From assembly GCF_900115465.1 (NCBI RefSeq), contig NZ_FOWN01000002.1, forward strand, positions 62,001 to 126,000: 64,000 bases of DNA. The letters run 5' to 3'. The notes under the pieces are model-generated. The model was not told the origin of the DNA, searched no databases, and saw only the letters and a program-made list of their open reading frames with translations. This DNA comes from Halolactibacillus alkaliphilus. GTDB taxonomy: Bacteria > Bacillota > Bacilli > Bacillales > Amphibacillaceae. A program made the position numbers and the translations under genes. Each line of letters begins with the position of its first letter. The stretch's first letter is position 1. Below are positions 52,280 to 62,195 of the stretch, in pieces.

Positions 52280-53368
52280 ATGACCTATTTACAATTAGAT
52301 CTCCAATTCTTTTCTGGCGAGAAAACAGAAAAAGCGACACCTAAAAAGCGTGAAGATACAAGAAAAAAAGGTCAAGTCGCCAAAAGTCAGGATATCAATA
52401 CCGCTATTGCCTTATTTTTTATTTTCTTAAGTCTTATGCTACTTGGGCCGTTTTTACGCATGAGGTTGACTAACTTATTCATAAAAGTCTTTTCAGAATA
52501 CACGCAGTGGGGATTAACGTTTGATTCAATTCAACTTATAATCGTTGAGGTCCTTGGGTATATTGGCTTAACTATTGCGCCTGTATTAGGTGTTGCCTTT
52601 ATTAGTGCAATTGCGAGTAACTTGGCTCAAATCGGTTTTTTATTTACCACCGAACCACTCCAATTTAAGCTAGATAAAATTAACCCAATCTCAGGATTTA
52701 AAAAGTTAGTTTCTCCACGGGCCATTGTGGAACTTGTCAAATCATTACTTAAAATTAGTTTTGTTGCAGTCGTTACAGTGACCGTCTTGTGGTCACGTAA
52801 AGATGAGGTGTTAATGTTAGCGTTTAAAGATTTAGATAGTGCACTCGCATTTTTTGGTGAAACGACCATATTCATTGGTATTGCAGGTGCTATCAGTTTA
52901 TTTATCATTGGTGTATTGGATTACATATACCAGCGTTATGATCATGAAAAAAACATTCGTATGTCTAAACAAGACATTAAAGATGAATATAAAAATATAG
53001 AAGGGGATCCGCTAATTAAATCAAAAATTAAAGAGCGGCAGCGTCAGATGGCTATGAGCCGCATGATGAGTGAAGTCCCTGAAGCCGATGTTATTATAAC
53101 AAACCCGACACACTATGCTGTCGCCATTAAGTATGATGAAACTAATCCCTTACATCAAGCCCCTTATGTTGTGGCTAAAGGGGTAGATTATGTCGCACTA
53201 AAAATAAGAGAAATTGCTGATCACCACCAGGTGATGATTATTGAAAATCGACCGTTAGCACGTGCCTTATACCGTGATGTTGAGATAAATCAAGATATTG
53301 ATGAGTCTTACTATCAAGCGGTTGCGGAAATACTTGCTTATGTGTATCGATTAGAGAAAAAAGCTTAG
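52280..53368 (+). CDS. flhB: Flagellar export switch protein FlhB
   Basis: Membrane protein that changes export specificity from hook to filament. The 362-residue protein has the N-terminal basic segment EKTEKATPKKREDTRKKGQVAKS (in part), four membrane helices and a cytoplasmic C-terminal domain with the autocleavage motif NPTH in ITNPTHYAVAIKYD. ATG 52280 follows GGAGGTTGAGG. The stand-alone YlqH encoded upstream is a paralogue of its C-terminal domain. Confidence 0.96.
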   Translation: MTYLQLDLQFFSGEKTEKATPKKREDTRKKGQVAKSQDINTAIALFFIFLSLMLLGPFLRMRLTNLFIKVFSEYTQWGLTFDSIQLIIVEVLGYIGLTIAPVLGVAFISAIASNLAQIGFLFTTEPLQFKLDKINPISGFKKLVSPRAIVELVKSLLKISFVAVVTVTVLWSRKDEVLMLAFKDLDSALAFFGETTIFIGIAGAISLFIIGVLDYIYQRYDHEKNIRMSKQDIKDEYKNIEGDPLIKSKIKERQRQMAMSRMMSEVPEADVIITNPTHYAVAIKYDETNPLHQAPYVVAKGVDYVALKIREIADHHQVMIIENRPLARALYRDVEINQDIDESYYQAVAEILAYVYRLEKKA

Positions 53369-53397
53369 TTTTCTGAGGGTAAGGAGAGTATACCGTT

Positions 53398-55434
53398 ATG
53401 CGAGCAAGAGATCTAACCGTTGTGTTATTTGTCATCACGATTATCGTGATGTTAATTATTCCACTACCAGACATTATATTAAGTATTTTAATCTTAATTA
53501 ATATTACACTTTCCCTCATTGTCATTTTAGTTGCGATGAATACATCAGAACCACTAGAGTTCTCGATTTTACCATCGCTCTTACTATTACTGACCCTTTT
53601 TCGTTTAGGTCTTAATGTTTCAACGACACGATCTATCTTGGGTACAGGTTCAGCGGGTAATGTGGTTGAAACATTTGGAACATTCGTTATTGGAGGTAAT
53701 CCCCTCGTTGGTTTTGTCGTCTTTGTCATTTTAATTATTATTCAATTTCTTGTCATTACAAAAGGTTCTGAACGTGTATCAGAAGTTGGTGCGCGATTTA
53801 CGCTTGATGCAATGCCAGGTAAGCAAATGAGTATTGATGCTGATTTAAACGCTGGTCTGATTAATGAGCAACAGGCCAAACAACGCCGTGAAAAGATTGA
53901 GCGAGAAGCAGATTTTTATGGCGCTATGGATGGTGCGAGTAAATTCGTTAAAGGTGATGCGATAGCTGGTATTATTATCGTCATGATCAATATCATTTTT
54001 GGTTTAATCATTGGTATGCTCCAACAAGGCATGAGTTTTAATGAAGCACTTAACACATATATGCAACTTACAGTTGGTGATGGACTTGTAAGTCAAATAC
54101 CTGCGTTACTTATTTCAACAGCGACAGGTATTATCGTTACACGTGCTGTATCTGAAGGTAATTTAAGTACAGATGTTACAGGGCAATTATTGCAATACCC
54201 TAAACTGCTATATGTTGCTGGTATTACTATCTTTTTACTAGGTGTGTTTACGCCGATTCAATTCGTATTGACAACTATCGTCGCCCTTATTTTGATAGGG
54301 GGAGGTTTCTTACTGGAGCGCCCATCAAAGGTAGAGCCAGTGAATGAAGCAGAAATCGAAGAAGAAGAAACGACTGAAGATATGCGTTCGCAAGAAAATG
54401 TCGTTGATTTAATTAGTATGGATCCGATTGAATTTGAGTTTGGCTATGCACTTATTCCGTTAGTCGATGCTAGTCAAGGTGGCGATTTAATGGACCGTAT
54501 CGTCATGATTAGACGTCAATTAGCGATTGAGTTAGGTCTAGTTATCCCTGTTGTTAGAATAAGAGATAATATCCAGCTACAACCGAATGCATACCAACTA
54601 AAGATTAAGGGTAATGAAGTAGCAACAGGCGAATTATTGCTGGATCATTTTCTTGCGATGACAGGCGGTTTAGATAGTGATGAATTAGATGGTGTAGATA
54701 CAACGGAGCCGGCTTTTGGCCTGCCTGCGAAGTGGATTACAGAAGAAATGAAAGATGACGCCGAACTTAATGGATACACCGTTGTTGACCCGCCGTCAGT
54801 TGTAGCAACCCATATTACAGAAGTCATTAAAAAACATGCACATCAATTACTTGGTCGTCAGGAAACCAAACAATTAATTGATCATTTAAAAGAATCTTAC
54901 CCTATCTTGGTAGAAGAAGTCACACCGGATGTATTATCGGTGGGCGATGTACAAAAAGTATTAGGAAAGTTATTACGTGAACAAGTATCTATTCGTAATT
55001 TACCGGTCATTTTTGAAACGCTTGCTGATTTCGGTAAAATGACCAATGACACAGAGTTATTAGGTGAATATGCAAGACAAGCATTAGCACCGCAAATTAC
55101 GAAGCAGTATACAATGGGTAAACATCAACTTAAAGTTATTACAGTCGCTGGGGAAGTTGAACAAACAATAGCCGAGCATGTTCAACAAACGGAACATGGC
55201 AACTATTTAGCCTTAGACCCAGAAAAACAGCAGCGAATTATCCATGCAGTCAAAGAACAAATAGAGAAGATTTCACTTCTTGAAGAGCACCCAATTATTT
55301 TATGTTCACCGACTATTCGTATGTATATGAAGCAACTCTTAGACAGATTTTTCCCTCATATTATTGTTTTATCGTATAATGAATTAGAACCAAACTTAGA
55401 CGTACAGAGTGCAGGGGTGGTGAACATCATATGA
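53398..55434 (+). CDS. flhA: Flagellar export pore protein FlhA
   Basis: Nonameric export channel protein. The 678-residue protein has about eight membrane helices (about 1-310) with the FHIPEP-type loop (PSLLLLLTLFRLGLNVSTTRSIL, GARFTLDAMPGKQMSIDADL, in parts) and a large cytoplasmic domain (about 340-678) that receives chaperone-substrate complexes. AAGGAGAG ribosome site. Its last four bases overlap flhF. Confidence 0.97.
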   Translation: MRARDLTVVLFVITIIVMLIIPLPDIILSILILINITLSLIVILVAMNTSEPLEFSILPSLLLLLTLFRLGLNVSTTRSILGTGSAGNVVETFGTFVIGGNPLVGFVVFVILIIIQFLVITKGSERVSEVGARFTLDAMPGKQMSIDADLNAGLINEQQAKQRREKIEREADFYGAMDGASKFVKGDAIAGIIIVMINIIFGLIIGMLQQGMSFNEALNTYMQLTVGDGLVSQIPALLISTATGIIVTRAVSEGNLSTDVTGQLLQYPKLLYVAGITIFLLGVFTPIQFVLTTIVALILIGGGFLLERPSKVEPVNEAEIEEEETTEDMRSQENVVDLISMDPIEFEFGYALIPLVDASQGGDLMDRIVMIRRQLAIELGLVIPVVRIRDNIQLQPNAYQLKIKGNEVATGELLLDHFLAMTGGLDSDELDGVDTTEPAFGLPAKWITEEMKDDAELNGYTVVDPPSVVATHITEVIKKHAHQLLGRQETKQLIDHLKESYPILVEEVTPDVLSVGDVQKVLGKLLREQVSIRNLPVIFETLADFGKMTNDTELLGEYARQALAPQITKQYTMGKHQLKVITVAGEVEQTIAEHVQQTEHGNYLALDPEKQQRIIHAVKEQIEKISLLEEHPIILCSPTIRMYMKQLLDRFFPHIIVLSYNELEPNLDVQSAGVVNII

Positions 55435-56582
55435 AATTAAAAAAGTATCAAGCAAAAACAATGCCTGAGGTAATGCAACAGGTAAGAAAAGACTTAGGAC
55501 CAGAAGCGGTAATTTTAAATAGTAAAACGATCGAATCCGGTGGCTTTATGGGTTTGTTTAAAAAGAAACATATCGAAGTTGTTGCAGCGGTTGATCGACA
55601 GTCAACACCTAGGCAAATTAAAAAACAACCGAAACCGGTTGCGACAATACAACCAAAACACACATCCGACCATGCGCTAAAGACGTTTATAGCGAAAGAA
55701 ACAAAGACCGAGAAAGAACAACAACTTGTATTAGAGGAACTGAGATCACTAAGAAAATGGATGGAAGATTCAACGGAACAAAAAAGTGACTTCCCTGCTG
55801 GTTATGACAGGATTTATCATGAACTTATTGAAGCAGATGTATCGAAAGAAACATCGAAGCAACTCGTTGAAGAAATACTAAACAAAAATGGTGATCATGA
55901 TGTTGTTTACGAAGAAATAAAAAGTGACGTATATGAACGGATTGAAAACGTCTTTTATGAGACCGCCTCCGGCGTCATGAGTTTTCAATCGAAATTTGTT
56001 CACTTAGTTGGACCGACCGGTGTTGGCAAAACGACGACAATTGCTAAATTAGCAGCTAAGAGTCTGATGGAAGATAAACAATCGGTCGCATTAATCACCA
56101 CTGATACGTATCGAATTGCTGCAATTGAACAACTCAAAACATATGCTAAAATATTAGATATTCCGATTGAAGTCTGTTATACGGTGGAAGATTATCAAAT
56201 GGCACGACTAAAGTTTCAAGATTATGACCGTGTATTTGTTGATACAGCGGGTCGTAATTTTAAAGATGAAAAATATATTCGCGAATTAGGTCGTATTGTT
56301 GATTTATCAAAAGATATCGAAACATACCTGGTCCTAACGTTAACCGCAAAACCAAAAGATGTTTTAAGTATTTATCAGCAGTTCGATAACATCCCTTTAA
56401 AAGGATTTATTTTAACGAAAGCAGATGAGACAGACACACTAGGTGTCGTACTGGATTTAGTAAAAACAGCCAATATTGGGGTGAGCTTTGTAACAACTGG
56501 TCAAGATGTACCTGATGATATTACACGAGCAACTCCAGAGTATATGGCATCAAAGATAATGAGGACAACGCAACATGAATGA
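55431..56582 (+). CDS. flhF: Flagellar placement GTPase FlhF
   Basis: SRP-type GTPase that sets the number and place of flagella. The 383-residue protein has a variable, basic N-terminal region (about 1-120), an N domain, and a G domain with GPTGVGKTT (194-202), DTYRIAAIEQLKTYA, DTAGR and TKADET. It overlaps flhA by four bases and its activator flhG by eight, the standard arrangement. Confidence 0.96.
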   Translation: MKLKKYQAKTMPEVMQQVRKDLGPEAVILNSKTIESGGFMGLFKKKHIEVVAAVDRQSTPRQIKKQPKPVATIQPKHTSDHALKTFIAKETKTEKEQQLVLEELRSLRKWMEDSTEQKSDFPAGYDRIYHELIEADVSKETSKQLVEEILNKNGDHDVVYEEIKSDVYERIENVFYETASGVMSFQSKFVHLVGPTGVGKTTTIAKLAAKSLMEDKQSVALITTDTYRIAAIEQLKTYAKILDIPIEVCYTVEDYQMARLKFQDYDRVFVDTAGRNFKDEKYIRELGRIVDLSKDIETYLVLTLTAKPKDVLSIYQQFDNIPLKGFILTKADETDTLGVVLDLVKTANIGVSFVTTGQDVPDDITRATPEYMASKIMRTTQHE

Positions 56583-57438
56583 TCAAGCACATCAGCTAAG
56601 AAAACAAATGAATGACACTGGAAAAGAAGCAAAAACGATCGCGGTAATTAGTGGAAAAGGTGGCGTCGGCAAATCGAATATCACATTAAATTTTGCCCTT
56701 GATTTAGTTGAGCGCGGTAAAAAAGTGTTGATTTTCGACTTAGACATCGGCATGGGGAACATTGATATTTTACTAGGTCTACAAAGTCAATATTCCATTG
56801 TGGATATGTTTAATCAACACCTACCTATTGAAAAGGTCATTGAGACAACAACAACAGGACTTTCTTATATTACCGCTGGTTCTGGACTGACAGATCTTTT
56901 TCAGATGAATGAAGAAAAAATTAATTTTTTCTTAATGCAATTCAATGAAGTGTTAAATCGCTATGACTATATTTTTTTCGACATGGGTGCAGGGGCTACG
57001 AAAGAGAGTCTCTTCTATATTTTATCGGCTGATGAATGTTTTGTTGTGACAACACCTGAGCCTACCGCAATGATGGATGCCTATGCAATGATTAAGCATG
57101 TTTACCACCGCAATAATGAGCTTCCTTTTTATTTAATTATGAATCGTGCAACATCATCTAAAGAAGGTGAAATTGCGACTGAACGGTTGAAGCGTGTTGT
57201 ATTACAGTTTCTTAATAAAGAGTGTGTCGCACTCGGTCAATTACCGCTGGATGCAGTTGTTTCCAAATCTGTAACGAAACAACAACCATTTATTATGAGT
57301 GAGCCGAAGTCCAAGGTAGCTAAAGAGCTGCATCGACTTATTGACACGTATTTAAATGAAACGGATGTTGATTGTGTGAATAGTAAACAGCCAAGAAGTT
57401 TTATAACTAAATTAAAAAAGCTAATTAGAGAGAGGTAG
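56575..57438 (+). CDS. flhG: Flagellar number regulator FlhG (YlxH, MinD-like ATPase)
   Basis: ParA/MinD-type ATPase that activates FlhF GTPase and helps place basal bodies. The 287-residue protein has an N-terminal DQAHQLR peptide, which in B. subtilis stimulates FlhF, the deviant Walker A SGKGGVGKSN (26-35), a DLDIGMGN motif, FDMGAGA, and a C-terminal amphipathic tail (FITKLKKLIRER) suited to membrane binding. Confidence 0.95.
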   Translation: MNDQAHQLRKQMNDTGKEAKTIAVISGKGGVGKSNITLNFALDLVERGKKVLIFDLDIGMGNIDILLGLQSQYSIVDMFNQHLPIEKVIETTTTGLSYITAGSGLTDLFQMNEEKINFFLMQFNEVLNRYDYIFFDMGAGATKESLFYILSADECFVVTTPEPTAMMDAYAMIKHVYHRNNELPFYLIMNRATSSKEGEIATERLKRVVLQFLNKECVALGQLPLDAVVSKSVTKQQPFIMSEPKSKVAKELHRLIDTYLNETDVDCVNSKQPRSFITKLKKLIRER

Positions 57439-57444
57439 ATCACG

Positions 57445-58527
57445 ATGAAAAAAGTTAATGTACTTGTTGTTGATGATTCCGCCTTTATGAGAAAAATGAT
57501 TTCTAACATTCTAGAAGACCATGCCCGTATTCACGTAATAGATACCGCGCGTAATGGACAAGATGCACTTGAAAAAATTAAATTACATCAACCTGATGTC
57601 ATTACATTAGATATTGAAATGCCGATTATGGATGGTATCCAGGCATTAAAAGAAATTATGAAACATGATCCAAGACCTGTCGTCATGTTGTCTAGTCTGA
57701 CGCGGGAAGGTGCAGATAAGACTTTAGAATCAATGGAATTCGGGGCTGTAGATTTTATTCCAAAACCTTCTGGGTCTATTTCTCTAAACATTCAAGACAT
57801 AGAGGACGAAATAATAAGTAAGGTGCTAGAAGCTGCCGAAGTTAAAGTTAAAACACTCAAACGTGACATGCCAGCCTTACCTATTAAAAAGATGGTGCCA
57901 AGACCCTCGAGTAAAAATATTTCCGAGGTGAAACTAGATGATAAACCATTGCCGTTTAAAAAGATTGTTGCCATTGGTACATCTACAGGTGGACCAAGAG
58001 CTTTACAACAAGTAATTACACAATTACCGGAAGACCTTCGTGCTCCCGTTGTTATTGTGCAACATATGCCAGCTGGTTTTACTAAATCACTTGCTGATCG
58101 ACTTAATCAGCTATCAAAAGTAAAAGTAAAAGAAGCGGCTAATGGTGATGTGCTTCACCCGGGGGTCTGTTATATTGCGCCTGGAGGTTTCCAAATGCGG
58201 GTGAAACAGTCTAGTAAAGGTTACCACATCAAGATATCTAAAGAAGAAAATCGCAACGGTCATCAACCGGCTGTCGATGTCTTATTTGAATCTCTTGCTG
58301 AATTATCTGGCGTGTCATTTGTGAGTGTCATTATGACAGGAATGGGATCAGATGGAACAAATGGCATGATAAGAATGAAAGAACATCATCCATTTACGCA
58401 AGTCATTTCTGAATCAAAAGAAACATGTGTCGTCTATGGCATGCCTCAAGCAGCGGAGAAAACAAAACTAGTAGATTTTGTTGAGCCATTAACGCTGATC
58501 AGTGAGCGTATTGTTAAATTAGTTTAA
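57445..58527 (+). CDS. cheB: Chemotaxis response regulator protein-glutamate methylesterase CheB
   Basis: Removes methyl groups from chemoreceptors when phosphorylated. The 360-residue protein has an N-terminal receiver domain (phospho-acceptor Asp56) and a C-terminal methylesterase domain with the catalytic triad Ser180 (GTSTGGP), His207 (VQHMP) and Asp303 (MTGMGSDG). AGAGAGGTAG precedes the ATG. The partner methyltransferase CheR is not in the window. Confidence 0.97.
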   Translation: MKKVNVLVVDDSAFMRKMISNILEDHARIHVIDTARNGQDALEKIKLHQPDVITLDIEMPIMDGIQALKEIMKHDPRPVVMLSSLTREGADKTLESMEFGAVDFIPKPSGSISLNIQDIEDEIISKVLEAAEVKVKTLKRDMPALPIKKMVPRPSSKNISEVKLDDKPLPFKKIVAIGTSTGGPRALQQVITQLPEDLRAPVVIVQHMPAGFTKSLADRLNQLSKVKVKEAANGDVLHPGVCYIAPGGFQMRVKQSSKGYHIKISKEENRNGHQPAVDVLFESLAELSGVSFVSVIMTGMGSDGTNGMIRMKEHHPFTQVISESKETCVVYGMPQAAEKTKLVDFVEPLTLISERIVKLV

Positions 58528-58543
58528 GTGAGAGGTGAATCAG

Positions 58544-60568
58544 ATGGAGATGAACGAATATTTAGACGTATTTATTGAAGAGAGCAAAGAACACATTCAA
58601 GCATTAAATGATCATTTACTAACGTTAGAAAAAAATCCTGAAGACGTATCAATAGTGAATGAGATATTTCGCTCAGCCCATACGTTAAAGGGTATGTCTG
58701 CTACTATGGGGTATCAGGATTTAGCCGATTTAACGCATAAGATGGAGAACGTACTGGATGCTATTCGTAACAACAAAGTGAAATTGACGGAAAAAATGCT
58801 TGATATTATATTCCAAGCGGTTGATGCACTTGAAGCGATGGTACTTGACATTATCGACGGTGGACAGGGTAAAAAAGACGTAAAGCAACTCGTGAACCAG
58901 CTAGAAGCAATGGAAAACGGTGAGTCAGTAGAAACAACACCACCCAGCACTTCAGATTCGCTTGAAAAAAACTTAGAAATAGATTTCATGCTTGATGACT
59001 TTGAATTAACTGTTTTACAACAATCAAAAGAGCGGGGCTACAAAAACTATCAAGTGACTGTAACGCTTCAAGAAACGTGTTTACTTAAAGCCGCTAGAGT
59101 ATATATGGTTTTTGAAATACTTGAAAAAATGGGTGAAGTAATTAAATCTTCTCCAACCGTACCAGAGTTAGAGGAAGAGAAGTTTGATTATTCCTTCACT
59201 GTCGTTTTAGTAACAAAAGATTCCAAAGAAGATGTTCAAGCGAAAATAAATAAAGTATCTGAAATTGATACCGTAGAAGTAAAAGAGCTGGCAGTAAGAG
59301 CTTATGATCAAGATGATCAAAACGTGCCGGAAAGTATTGAGAGTGAGGACGCGTCTGTTACAGAAATAGAACCTAGTGAATCATCTGATCAAGAAAAAGC
59401 GAAGAAAAAAGCACAACTTTCTAGCAAAACCATTCGTGTTAATATTGATCGATTAGATGCATTGATGAATCTTTTTGAAGAGTTGGTTATTGACAGAGGA
59501 CGCCTCGAACAAATCTCGACAACATTGAAAAATAATGAACTTCAAGAAACTGTTGAACATATGTCAAGAATTTCAGGTGATTTACAAAATATTATTTTAA
59601 AAATGCGTATGGTACCGGTAGATCAAGTATTTAACCGATTTCCTCGCATGGTACGTCAATTAGCTAAAGATTTAAATAAAGACATCGATCTGCAAATCTT
59701 TGGTGCAGAAACAGAGCTTGATCGAACAGTAATCGATGAGATTGGCGATCCATTAGTCCATCTAATTCGTAATGCACTTGACCATGGTATCGAAACCCCA
59801 TCGTTACGTGAGTCAAAAGGCAAGAGTCCGCAAGGAACTTTAAAATTAAATGCTTATCATAGTGGAAACCATGTCTTTATTGAAATTTCTGATGATGGTG
59901 CAGGTATTGACCGTGAAAAAGTACTTAAAAAAGCCATTGGAAATGGTGTGTTAACACTTGAAGAATCAAAACATTATTCTGATCAGCAAGTGTTCCAGTT
60001 AATTATGGCATCTGGCTTCTCAACAGCAGATGAAATTTCTGATATTTCTGGACGCGGCGTAGGCTTAGATGTTGTGAAGAACACGATTGAATCTCTTGGT
60101 GGTAGTATGACGATTGACTCAAAATATAATGAAGGTTCAACGTTTGTCATTCAATTACCTTTGACCTTATCAATCATATCAGTCATGTTAACTGAAGTTA
60201 AAAATGAAAAGTATGCCATTCCGCTATCCTCGATTATCGAAACAGCGATTGTGAATAAAAAGGATATTCTTTCCGCTCATCATCAACCAGTGATCGACTT
60301 CAGAGGTCGTGTTGTACCGCTTGTTTCATTAACGGACGTCTTTGATGTTCCTGGTGATGCTGATGAGGATGACTTCCATTCTGTTGTTATTATTAGACAA
60401 GGCGAGAAAATGGCTGGGTTAATTGTAGATTCATTTATTGGTCAACAAGAAGTTGTTCTAAAATCACTCGGCAATTATTTGACGGATGTCTTTGCGATTT
60501 CAGGTGCAACTATTCTAGGTGATGGTCAAGTTGCCTTAATCGTAGATACAGATGCACTAATTAAGTAG
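58544..60568 (+). CDS. cheA: Chemotaxis histidine kinase CheA
   Basis: Receptor-coupled kinase that phosphorylates CheY and CheB. From ATG 58544 it is 674 residues: P1 with phospho-accepting His46 (SAHTLKGMSATMG), P2 domain, dimerisation P3, ATP-binding P4 (VHLIRNALDHGIE, SDDGAGID, GRGVGLDVVK) and CheW-like P5. The in-frame GTG at 58535 overlaps the AGAGGTGA ribosome site and is rejected. It is followed by cheW, cheC and cheD. Confidence 0.97.
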   Translation: MEMNEYLDVFIEESKEHIQALNDHLLTLEKNPEDVSIVNEIFRSAHTLKGMSATMGYQDLADLTHKMENVLDAIRNNKVKLTEKMLDIIFQAVDALEAMVLDIIDGGQGKKDVKQLVNQLEAMENGESVETTPPSTSDSLEKNLEIDFMLDDFELTVLQQSKERGYKNYQVTVTLQETCLLKAARVYMVFEILEKMGEVIKSSPTVPELEEEKFDYSFTVVLVTKDSKEDVQAKINKVSEIDTVEVKELAVRAYDQDDQNVPESIESEDASVTEIEPSESSDQEKAKKKAQLSSKTIRVNIDRLDALMNLFEELVIDRGRLEQISTTLKNNELQETVEHMSRISGDLQNIILKMRMVPVDQVFNRFPRMVRQLAKDLNKDIDLQIFGAETELDRTVIDEIGDPLVHLIRNALDHGIETPSLRESKGKSPQGTLKLNAYHSGNHVFIEISDDGAGIDREKVLKKAIGNGVLTLEESKHYSDQQVFQLIMASGFSTADEISDISGRGVGLDVVKNTIESLGGSMTIDSKYNEGSTFVIQLPLTLSIISVMLTEVKNEKYAIPLSSIIETAIVNKKDILSAHHQPVIDFRGRVVPLVSLTDVFDVPGDADEDDFHSVVIIRQGEKMAGLIVDSFIGQQEVVLKSLGNYLTDVFAISGATILGDGQVALIVDTDALIK

Positions 60569-60579
60569 GGGGTAAAACA

Positions 60580-61038
60580 ATGGCAACAGAATTTTTAAAA
60601 TCAATCGTATTTGAATTAAATGATGAAGAATATGCTTTACCAGTAGAACTGGTTGGCGCAATTGAACGGATTATGCCGATTACTCGTATACCGGGTGTGC
60701 CATCATTTGTTAAGGGTGTTTTAAACTTAAGAGGTGTTGTAACACCAGTGATTGACTTACGTGATAGATTTAAGTTTCCAATACAAAAAGAAACGGATGC
60801 TTCACGTATTATCATAATTCAACATGATGATAAAGATGTGGGGTTGATAGTTGATGCTTGTTACGACGTTATTGATATTCCTCGTCAATCCATTGAGCCT
60901 ACTCCTGAAACCGTTGGCTCAGTAAAGATAGACTATATTAACGGTGTCGCAAAATATAATGAACGATTACTTATTCTCTTAAACATTGATGAAATTCTAT
61001 CAGATGATGTGTTAAAAGAGTTTAATGATGAAAAGTAG
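60580..61038 (+). CDS. cheW: Chemotaxis coupling protein CheW
   Basis: Scaffold that links receptors to CheA. The 152-residue protein is a single CheW-like domain with two SH3-type lobes: EYALPVELVGAIERIMPITRIPGVPSF (in parts), VLNLRGVVTPVIDLRDRF and LIVDACYDVIDI. GGGGGTAA precedes the ATG. In place as in B. subtilis. Confidence 0.97.
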   Translation: MATEFLKSIVFELNDEEYALPVELVGAIERIMPITRIPGVPSFVKGVLNLRGVVTPVIDLRDRFKFPIQKETDASRIIIIQHDDKDVGLIVDACYDVIDIPRQSIEPTPETVGSVKIDYINGVAKYNERLLILLNIDEILSDDVLKEFNDEK

Positions 61039-61046
61039 GTGAAGAT

Positions 61047-61682
61047 TTGGCTTCAATAGAATCATTAACAGCATTTCAATTAGATGTTATGAAAGAAATA
61101 GGGAACATTGGTTCTGGAAATGCCGCAACGGCCCTATCTAAACTACTCAATAAGAAAATTGATATGCACGTACCATCGGTACGTGTCATCGATTTTGAAT
61201 CAATGATGAACTTAGTCGGTGGACCTGATGAAATTATTACAGCTGTCTTTCTTCGTATAGAAGGTGATGCACCTGGGCAAATGTTTTTTATTTTGTCACC
61301 CGAAGAAGCAGAAAGTTTTGTTAAACAGCTAACAGGTATTGATGATTTTTCAGTTATTGGTAACCCAAACAATCCAATGGCCCTATCAGCGCTACAAGAA
61401 ATCGGTAATATTTTAGCAGGGTCATATCTCTCTGCTTTATCTGATTTTATTGGTGGAAGTTTACAACCGTCGATACCACTATTAACGATTGATATGGCGG
61501 GAGCTATCCTGGCAGAAGGTCTACTAGAAATTTCTCAAGTAAGTGATTATGCAATGGTGATTGATACGTTGATTGATGACCATGAAGATGAAGGAGATCC
61601 TATCAAAGGCCATTTTTTTCTATTACCAGACCCGGATTCGTTTGATCATTTATTTGAAAAGCTTGGAGTTAATAACGAATGA
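61047..61682 (+). CDS. cheC: CheY-P phosphatase CheC
   Basis: Phosphatase of phospho-CheY that also binds CheD. The 211-residue protein has the two conserved helices with the catalytic E-x2-N pattern: MKEIGNIGSGNAATALSKLL and LQEIGNILAGSYLSALSDF. It starts with TTG, set by AGGTGA five to six bases upstream. Its stop overlaps the cheD start by four bases, suiting the tight CheC-CheD complex. Confidence 0.95.
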   Translation: MASIESLTAFQLDVMKEIGNIGSGNAATALSKLLNKKIDMHVPSVRVIDFESMMNLVGGPDEIITAVFLRIEGDAPGQMFFILSPEEAESFVKQLTGIDDFSVIGNPNNPMALSALQEIGNILAGSYLSALSDFIGGSLQPSIPLLTIDMAGAILAEGLLEISQVSDYAMVIDTLIDDHEDEGDPIKGHFFLLPDPDSFDHLFEKLGVNNE

Positions 61683-62179
61683 AAACATTAGTCGATCATA
61701 TTGTTAAAGTTGGTATTGCTGATTTGAAATTTGCGGACGAACCGATGAACCTTAGAACGTCAGGCTTAGGTTCTTGTGTAGGTGTAGTGATTTATGATCC
61801 GCGTTTAAAAATGGCAGGTATGGCCCATGTTATGTTACCGGATTCTACTACTGCTAAAAAAGATAATTTAAATCCATATAAGTACGCAGATACATCATTG
61901 CCGATTCTTGTTAACACATTGCTAGATAAAGGGGCTAAACGTCACAATTTAAAAGCGAAAATTGCTGGTGGTGCACAAATGTTCTCTTTTAGTTCAACCA
62001 ATGATATGTTGCGGGTAGGCGAGCGTAATGTTATAGCAGTCAAACAGTTTTTAGAGACCGAGCGTATTCCAATAGTTGCTCAAGATGTTCGAGGTAGTAG
62101 CGGTCGAACGATAGAGTTTTCAACAGAAACATTATTATTAAATATTCGCACAGTCAATCAAGGGACACAAGACTTATAG
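61679..62179 (+). CDS. cheD: Chemoreceptor glutamine deamidase CheD
   Basis: Deamidates receptor glutamines and adjusts kinase activity through CheC. The 166-residue protein has catalytic Cys33 (LGSCVGVVIYD) and His50 (MAGMAHVMLP), a KIAGGAQMF strand and DVRGSSGRTIEF. Overlaps cheC by four bases (ATGA). Complete. Confidence 0.96.
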   Translation: MKTLVDHIVKVGIADLKFADEPMNLRTSGLGSCVGVVIYDPRLKMAGMAHVMLPDSTTAKKDNLNPYKYADTSLPILVNTLLDKGAKRHNLKAKIAGGAQMFSFSSTNDMLRVGERNVIAVKQFLETERIPIVAQDVRGSSGRTIEFSTETLLLNIRTVNQGTQDL

Positions 62180-62195
62180 AAGGGGGACGATTACT